The translations under genes were made by a program, and so were the position numbers. Shown here one piece after another: positions 59,622 through 64,000 of a DNA stretch of 64,000 bases (its first letter is position 1; each line of letters starts with the position of its first letter). The DNA lies in NCBI RefSeq assembly GCF_002979775.1, contig NZ_PCPR01000019.1, positions 45,070 to 109,069 on the forward strand. The letters run 5' to 3'. Below the pieces are notes generated by a model. It saw only the letters and a program-made list of their open reading frames with translations. It was not told the DNA's origin and searched no databases. The stretch comes from Arthrobacter sp. MYb23. GTDB taxonomy: Bacteria; Actinomycetota; Actinomycetes; Actinomycetales; Micrococcaceae.

Positions 59622-60578
59622 TCATCCGCCGGAAACACCAATCGGCTCCGAAGCCCGTGGAAGATCCGGCAAAGAGCGTGCCAAGTAGTCCAAAGCGCCG
59701 CTGACTCCCAGCTCCAGTTTCAGCTCAGCAAATTCATCTCCACGGGTAGCTCCGCGGTTGATGATGACTACTGGCTTGCCAGTTTTTGCCGAGTGGCGCA
59801 CGAACCGCAGTCCACTCTGAACCGTCAGCGAAGATCCCGCCACCAGGAGGGCCTCTGAGTGATCCACCATCTCATAAGCGCGGGCCACACGATCCTTGGG
59901 GACGTTCTCGCCGAAGTAGACAAAATCCGGCTTCAACGTCCCACCGCAGATGGGACAAACAGCCATGACGAACGAGGTAATGAGCTCAGAGTCCTCGACT
60001 GTCGCATCAGCATCCGGAGCCATCTCCACTTCGCCGGACTCCACAGCAGCTTCGACGAAACGAGGATTGATTTCTTCAAGGATCGCCGCAATCAAACGCC
60101 TGCTGAAGGTGTGCCCGTTACTGAGGCAAACAACTTGGTCGTAGCGGCCGTGCAGGTCCACCACATTGACGCTTCCGGCGTCCTCATGCAGCCTGTCCAC
60201 GTTTTGAGTAATGAGTCCTGTCATCAATCCGCGACGCTCCAGGAGGGCGACAGCCGCATGGCCGGCATTAGGATCGGCATGCCTGAGATGGGACCAGCCA
60301 ATATGGTTCCGCGCCCAGTAGCGCCTGCGGTTTGCCTCACTCCCAATGAACTCCTGGTAGGTCATGGGATTCCGGGGCGCAGAGCCAGGGCCACGATAAT
60401 CAGGTATCCCCGAATCGGTGCTTAAGCCGGCGCCCGTCAGGACAGCCATACGCTTTCCAGCAAGGAGATCCAAGGCAGCCCTCAGGGCCGTCCTTTCCTG
60501 GGGGCCCAATTCCGCCACCGGCGCGGGTGCCATGCTGGCGAATCCAGTCATTCCCACTCCGGGCCCGCGATGGCTCAC
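59622..60578 (-). CDS. Sir2 family NAD-dependent protein deacylase
   Basis: Sirtuin of 318 aa. NAD-binding GAGLSTDSGIPDYRG is near residue 50, followed by TQNVDRLH and the catalytic His in DLHGRYDQVV. The zinc site is unusual: the first pair reads CLSN instead of CxxC, while the second (CPIC) is intact, so one ligand is missing or replaced. An insert of about 45 residues separates the pairs. Start GTG 60578 has GGAG 8 nt upstream and lies 2 nt after the peroxiredoxin stop. Probably reverses lysine acetylation/acylation of metabolic enzymes. Confidence 0.9.
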   Translation of the reverse strand: MSHRGPGVGMTGFASMAPAPVAELGPQERTALRAALDLLAGKRMAVLTGAGLSTDSGIPDYRGPGSAPRNPMTYQEFIGSEANRRRYWARNHIGWSHLRHADPNAGHAAVALLERRGLMTGLITQNVDRLHEDAGSVNVVDLHGRYDQVVCLSNGHTFSRRLIAAILEEINPRFVEAAVESGEVEMAPDADATVEDSELITSFVMAVCPICGGTLKPDFVYFGENVPKDRVARAYEMVDHSEALLVAGSSLTVQSGLRFVRHSAKTGKPVVIINRGATRGDEFAELKLELGVSGALDYLARSLPDLPRASEPIGVSGG

Positions 60579-60580
60579 GA

Positions 60581-61078
60581 CTACTGCTCCGCCAAGGACG
60601 ACAATGCCCGGCGATATTCGGAAAAGTCCCTTGCCTGACCGCGTGGATTGACAACGGCGTAGCGGACAATTCCCGAAGCGTCGACGATGAACGTCCCCCT
60701 CAGCGCCATTCCACTCGCTTCGTCAAAAACGCCATACGTTTTTGCTACCGCTCCATGAGGCCAGAAGTCTGCCAGCAGGTCGAAGCCGAACTGCTCATGC
60801 TCAGCGTAGGCCCGCTGCACGAACTTACTGTCGACAGAAACCGCCAAGACCGTGGCGTTCGAATCCTTGAAGGCTGCGATGTTGTCGCGAATCTCACAGA
60901 GCTCTCCTGTGCAAATGCCGGAGAAGGCAAAGGGAAAAAACACGACAACAACGTTGCGGCCCCGAAAGTCCGCCAAACGAACAGGCTCCCCGTACTGATT
61001 CAACAGTTCGAAATCCGGTGCTAGCTGCCCTGCGCGGGGGGCCAAGACTGCAACAGGAGCCTGCTGGACCTCAGTCAC
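60581..61078 (-). CDS. AhpE-like peroxiredoxin
   Basis: Thiol peroxidase of 165 aa. The peroxidatic site FPFAFSGICTGELCEIRD has the Cys preceded by the conserved Ser/Thr region; a second Cys five positions later could act as resolving residue, whereas M. tuberculosis AhpE (recalled) has one Cys there. Start GTG 61078 overlaps the DUF3052 stop (GTGA), so it is the middle gene of a three-gene operon, DUF3052, peroxiredoxin, sirtuin. Confidence 0.92.
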   Translation of the reverse strand: MTEVQQAPVAVLAPRAGQLAPDFELLNQYGEPVRLADFRGRNVVVVFFPFAFSGICTGELCEIRDNIAAFKDSNATVLAVSVDSKFVQRAYAEHEQFGFDLLADFWPHGAVAKTYGVFDEASGMALRGTFIVDASGIVRYAVVNPRGQARDFSEYRRALSSLAEQ

Positions 61079-61494
61079 TTGTTCTTCTTGGGCACCAAAC
61101 GCGTGGCGCTCCAATCCTTTGAAACCCCTGCCGAGGTGGTGAGGTGAAGTCCGGAGGTGGGTGCGGCATCCTGAATGTCTGCCGGAGATACGTAGTTGTC
61201 ACGGCCTGACTTTGGCGTCAGCACCCAAACAACTCCACCTTCCTTCAGGTTAGTGAGCGAATCCATGAGGGCATCAACAAGGTCACCGTCGCCGTCCCGC
61301 CACCAGAAAACAACAGCATCCACGACGTCATGATCATCTTCATCCAACAACTCAGAGCCTGTGACATCCTCGATGTCCTCACGCAAGTCGAAATCGACGT
61401 CGTCGTCGTAGCCGCGTTCCTGAATCAGATCCCCATCTTTGAAACCCATTCTTTCCGCCACATTTACCGATGTGGCGGCGTCGGCCTCGCTCAC
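61075..61494 (-). CDS. DUF3052 family protein
   Basis: Acidic soluble protein of 139 aa of unknown function; the family (M. tuberculosis Rv2239c-like) commonly sits next to aceE, as here. The start is GTG 61494 (MSEADAATSVNVAERMGF), with an excellent AAAGGAGG ribosome site 4 nt upstream; the longer frame has none. It has a very acidic segment (GYDDDVDFDLREDIEDVTGSELLDEDDHD) and a VVWVLTPKSGRDNYVSPADI region. Divergent from aceE. Confidence 0.9.
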   Translation of the reverse strand: MSEADAATSVNVAERMGFKDGDLIQERGYDDDVDFDLREDIEDVTGSELLDEDDHDVVDAVVFWWRDGDGDLVDALMDSLTNLKEGGVVWVLTPKSGRDNYVSPADIQDAAPTSGLHLTTSAGVSKDWSATRLVPKKNK

Positions 61495-61901
61495 GTTTCC
61501 TCCTTTTGCAGTGACTTCCATTACTAACAGCCAACACCCTTTGGGCGCGTGCTTCAAGCCATTGTCCCAGCCAGCGGCCATATTCCGCATTCCATAAGGT
61601 GTTTCGGGGCCATGGGGATTGCGTGCTTTGCGTCACGGAGGCAGCGGGAGTGTGACATACAACGCCCGTCAGAGCCCGCGGCTACGCATCGTGACGCCAC
61701 GAAAGCTAGAGTGGCCATGAGCGCTACGGCTGCAGGGCGACCGCCCCGAGAAGTTCCACAGGCAGCCAAGCGCTCACAAGACCTGCCCGGCGCATCCGAC
61801 CGGGCTGTTGAAACATAGTTGTCGCACACGACGCGTTCACGACGGGCAGATACCCTGCCGGACTTGAGGCGCCGATGCATGCGCCTAAAGGAAGGTTGGA
61901 C
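61495..61901. other. Divergent regulatory region between DUF3052 and aceE
   Basis: About 400 bases without a convincing gene. It must hold promoters for the DUF3052 operon and aceE. A TAGAGT hexamer at 61707-61712 is followed by ATG 61717 and a 33-codon ORF, but the spacing (4 nt) differs from the leaderless genes elsewhere. No T-box, riboswitch or clear operator was recognised. Confidence 0.4.
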
Positions 61902-64000
61902 GTGGCTGCAGGAGAAGAGACCTCACACATCCTCAGCGGGTTGACTGCCCAGCTGCCTGATCGTGATCCGGAAGAGACCGCGGAGTGGATTGAGTCCCTT
62001 GATGCGTTGATCGCGGAGCAGGGTACCGAGCGTGCCCAGTACATTATGCGGAGTTTGTTGCAGCGTGCTGGTGCGAGGTCGGTGGGTGTGCCGATGGTGA
62101 CGACCACTGATTATGTGAACACGATCCCGGTGGACCAGGAAGCACCGTTCCCGGGGAACGAGGAGTTCGAACGCCGGTACCGTGCGTATATGCGGTGGAA
62201 CGCTGCGGTGATGGTTCACCGTGCGCAGCGCTCCGATATTGGTGTCGGCGGGCACATCTCGACCTATGCCGGTGCTGCGACGTTGTATGAGGTGGGGTTC
62301 AACCACTTCTTCCGCGGCAAGGACCACCCCTCTGGCGGGGATCAGGTGTTCTTCCAGGGCCACGCGTCTCCGGGCATGTACGCCCGCGCGTTCATGGAAG
62401 GCCGCCTCACGGAAGAGGATTTGGACGGGTTCCGTCAGGAAAAGTCCAAAGAAGGCCACGCCCTGTCCTCCTACCCGCACCCGCGCCTGATGCCGGATTT
62501 CTGGGAATTCCCGACCGTGTCCATGGGTATCGGCCCGATGAACGCGATCTATCAGGCCCAGTCCAACCGGTACCTGCAAAACCGTGGCATTAAAGACACC
62601 TCCGATCAGCAGGTCTGGGCGTTCCTTGGTGACGGGGAAATGGACGAGCCCGAGTCCCGTGGCCTGCTCCAGCTCGCCGCGAACGAGAACCTGGACAACC
62701 TGAACTTCGTGATCAACTGCAACCTCCAGCGCCTGGACGGACCGGTCCGCGGCAACGGCAAAATCATGCAGGAACTCGAAGCGTTCTTCCGCGGCGCGGG
62801 CTGGAACGTCATCAAGGTCGTCTGGGGCCGGGAATGGGACACCCTCCTGGAAAACGACGCCGACGGGGCGTTGGTGAAAATCATGAACGAAACCCCCGAT
62901 GGTGACTACCAAACCTACAAAGCCGAGTCCGGCGGGTTCGTGAGGGAACACTTCTTCGGGAAATCCCCGCAGACCAAAGACATGGTCGCGGACCTGGACG
63001 ACGAGCAGATCTGGGGCCTCAAACGCGGCGGTCACGACTACCGCAAGGTCTACGCCGCCTACAAGGCAGCCACCGAGTTCAAGGGCAAACCCACCGTCAT
63101 CCTGGCCAAAACGGTCAAGGGCTACGGCCTGGGCCCGCACTTCGAGGGCCGCAACGCGACCCACCAGATGAAGAAACTGACCATGGAAGACCTCAAAGCC
63201 TTCCGTGACCACCTCCGCATCCCCATCAGCGATGACCAGCTCGACGCTGACCTCTACCGTCCCCCGTACTACCACCCCGGCATGGACGCCCCCGAAATCA
63301 AGTACCTGATGGAACGCCGGGCAGAGCTCGGCGGGTTCCTCCCCGAACGCCGCCGCAACCACACCGAGGTAGTCCTCCCGGACGCCAAATCCTACGAAGT
63401 GGCCAAACGCGGATCCGGGAAACAACAAGCCGCCACCACCATGGCCTTCGTCCGGCTCCTCAAAGACCTGATGCGGGATAAGAACTTCGGTGCCCGGTTC
63501 GTGCCCGTGGTCCCGGACGAATCCCGGACCTTCGGGATGGACGCGTTCTTCCCCACCGCGAAAATCTACAACCCCAAAGGCCAGAACTACCTCTCCGTGG
63601 ACCGCGACCTCGTCCTGGCCTACAAAGAATCACCCGCCGGCCAACTGATCCACCCCGGCATCAACGAAGCAGGCGCCGTCGCAGCGTTCACCGCCGCCGG
63701 GACCTCCTACGCCACCCACGGCGAACCCCTGATCCCGATCTACGTCTTCTACTCCATGTTCGGCTTCCAACGCACCGGAGATTCCTTCTGGGCAGCAGCG
63801 GACCAAATGACCCGCGGGTTCATCATCGGCGCCACCGCAGGACGAACCACCCTCACCGGCGAAGGACTCCAACACGCCGACGGACACTCACCCCTGCTGG
63901 CCTCCACCAACCCCGCCGTGAAAACCTACGACCCCGCCTACGGCTACGAAATCGGCCACATCATCCGCCACGGCCTCGAACAAATGTACGGCGAAAACAG
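61902..64000 (+). CDS. aceE: Pyruvate dehydrogenase E1 component (homodimeric), 3' end outside window
   Basis: Thiamine-diphosphate enzyme decarboxylating pyruvate and acetylating the lipoyl group of E2. About 700 codons are in the window. The ThDP motif begins GDGEMDEPESRG and ends in NCNLQRLDGPVRGNG, and the N-terminal IGVGGHISTYAGAATLYEVGFNHFFRG and the second-domain PDESRTFGMDAFF are typical of AceE. The start is GTG 61902, with GGAAGG 6 nt upstream; an in-frame ATG at 61875 would add nine residues. Codon choice is very biased, as expected for a highly expressed gene. Confidence 0.97.
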   Translation, partial: MAAGEETSHILSGLTAQLPDRDPEETAEWIESLDALIAEQGTERAQYIMRSLLQRAGARSVGVPMVTTTDYVNTIPVDQEAPFPGNEEFERRYRAYMRWNAAVMVHRAQRSDIGVGGHISTYAGAATLYEVGFNHFFRGKDHPSGGDQVFFQGHASPGMYARAFMEGRLTEEDLDGFRQEKSKEGHALSSYPHPRLMPDFWEFPTVSMGIGPMNAIYQAQSNRYLQNRGIKDTSDQQVWAFLGDGEMDEPESRGLLQLAANENLDNLNFVINCNLQRLDGPVRGNGKIMQELEAFFRGAGWNVIKVVWGREWDTLLENDADGALVKIMNETPDGDYQTYKAESGGFVREHFFGKSPQTKDMVADLDDEQIWGLKRGGHDYRKVYAAYKAATEFKGKPTVILAKTVKGYGLGPHFEGRNATHQMKKLTMEDLKAFRDHLRIPISDDQLDADLYRPPYYHPGMDAPEIKYLMERRAELGGFLPERRRNHTEVVLPDAKSYEVAKRGSGKQQAATTMAFVRLLKDLMRDKNFGARFVPVVPDESRTFGMDAFFPTAKIYNPKGQNYLSVDRDLVLAYKESPAGQLIHPGINEAGAVAAFTAAGTSYATHGEPLIPIYVFYSMFGFQRTGDSFWAAADQMTRGFIIGATAGRTTLTGEGLQHADGHSPLLASTNPAVKTYDPAYGYEIGHIIRHGLEQMYGEN

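Noticed and set aside
61923..63428. 501-codon minus-strand open frame opposite aceE
   Set aside because: Shadow of the aceE frame; its composition mirrors the complementary codons of AceE motifs.

Overview
The window is a contiguous piece of a high-GC actinobacterial chromosome, most likely from the Arthrobacter/Paenarthrobacter group (Micrococcaceae). This is inferred from the two-gene clpP pair, a mycobacterial-type long IleS preceded by an actinobacterial translational T-box, homodimeric AceE, a GapB-type GAPDH with a long N-terminal region, an MptB-like polytopic mannosyltransferase, an Rv2466c-like thioredoxin-fold protein, and many GTG/TTG starts. I see no insertion sequence, prophage, integron or CRISPR array. 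Coding is dense on both strands with short spacers and many bidirectional terminators.

Layout: 1-9055 is an information-processing and folate block read mostly leftwards (rne, partial at the left edge; ndk; DUF4233; folC; T-box-controlled ileS) with a VKOR-family gene inserted on the plus strand. 9126-15686 holds an EEP-family membrane protein, an SDR, valS, an Fpg/Nei glycosylase and a DsbA-fold protein whose active site keeps only one cysteine. 15733-20118 is the protein quality-control block clpX, clpP2, clpP1, tig. 20189-30166 contains tRNA-Pro and tRNA-Gly, nei-like, rpiB, pepN, an OsmC protein, an epimerase, a small MscS channel overlapping a truncated haemoglobin, and tesB. 30249-38822 carries ettA, a lipoprotein, tRNA-Arg, an ssb paralogue, map, an AlkD-like gene, an MptB-like gene, orn and tRNA-His. 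38907-49445 carries def with a coupled GNAT-like gene, an exported HNH protein, gapB, rnpB, yaaA, a degenerate zinc-ribbon protein, a Nif3-like gene, msrA and cysK-cysE.

49565-58856 is the most system-like part. It contains gnd divergent from a FadR-type GntR regulator, an operon of a beta-hydroxyacid dehydrogenase with idnO-like and idnD-like genes (idonate / 5-ketogluconate / gluconate interconversion), a divergent D-2-hydroxyacid dehydrogenase, an MHS-family transporter and an IclR regulator. I find the same TGTTCA-N6-TGA.. operator-like element at the divergent dehydrogenase promoter, upstream of the transporter and upstream of iclR, which suggests one sugar-acid/hydroxyacid regulon. 59079-61494 carries a DUF6504 gene, tRNA-Val and a tightly packed operon of DUF3052, an AhpE-like peroxiredoxin and a sirtuin, divergent from aceE, which runs off the right edge.

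A window-wide regulatory pattern is visible: about seventeen genes have a TANNNT -10 hexamer ending exactly 6 or 7 nt before the start codon, the arrangement expected for leaderless mRNAs. Genes internal to operons instead have Shine-Dalgarno sequences. All calls are from reading the sequence; no database searches were run.
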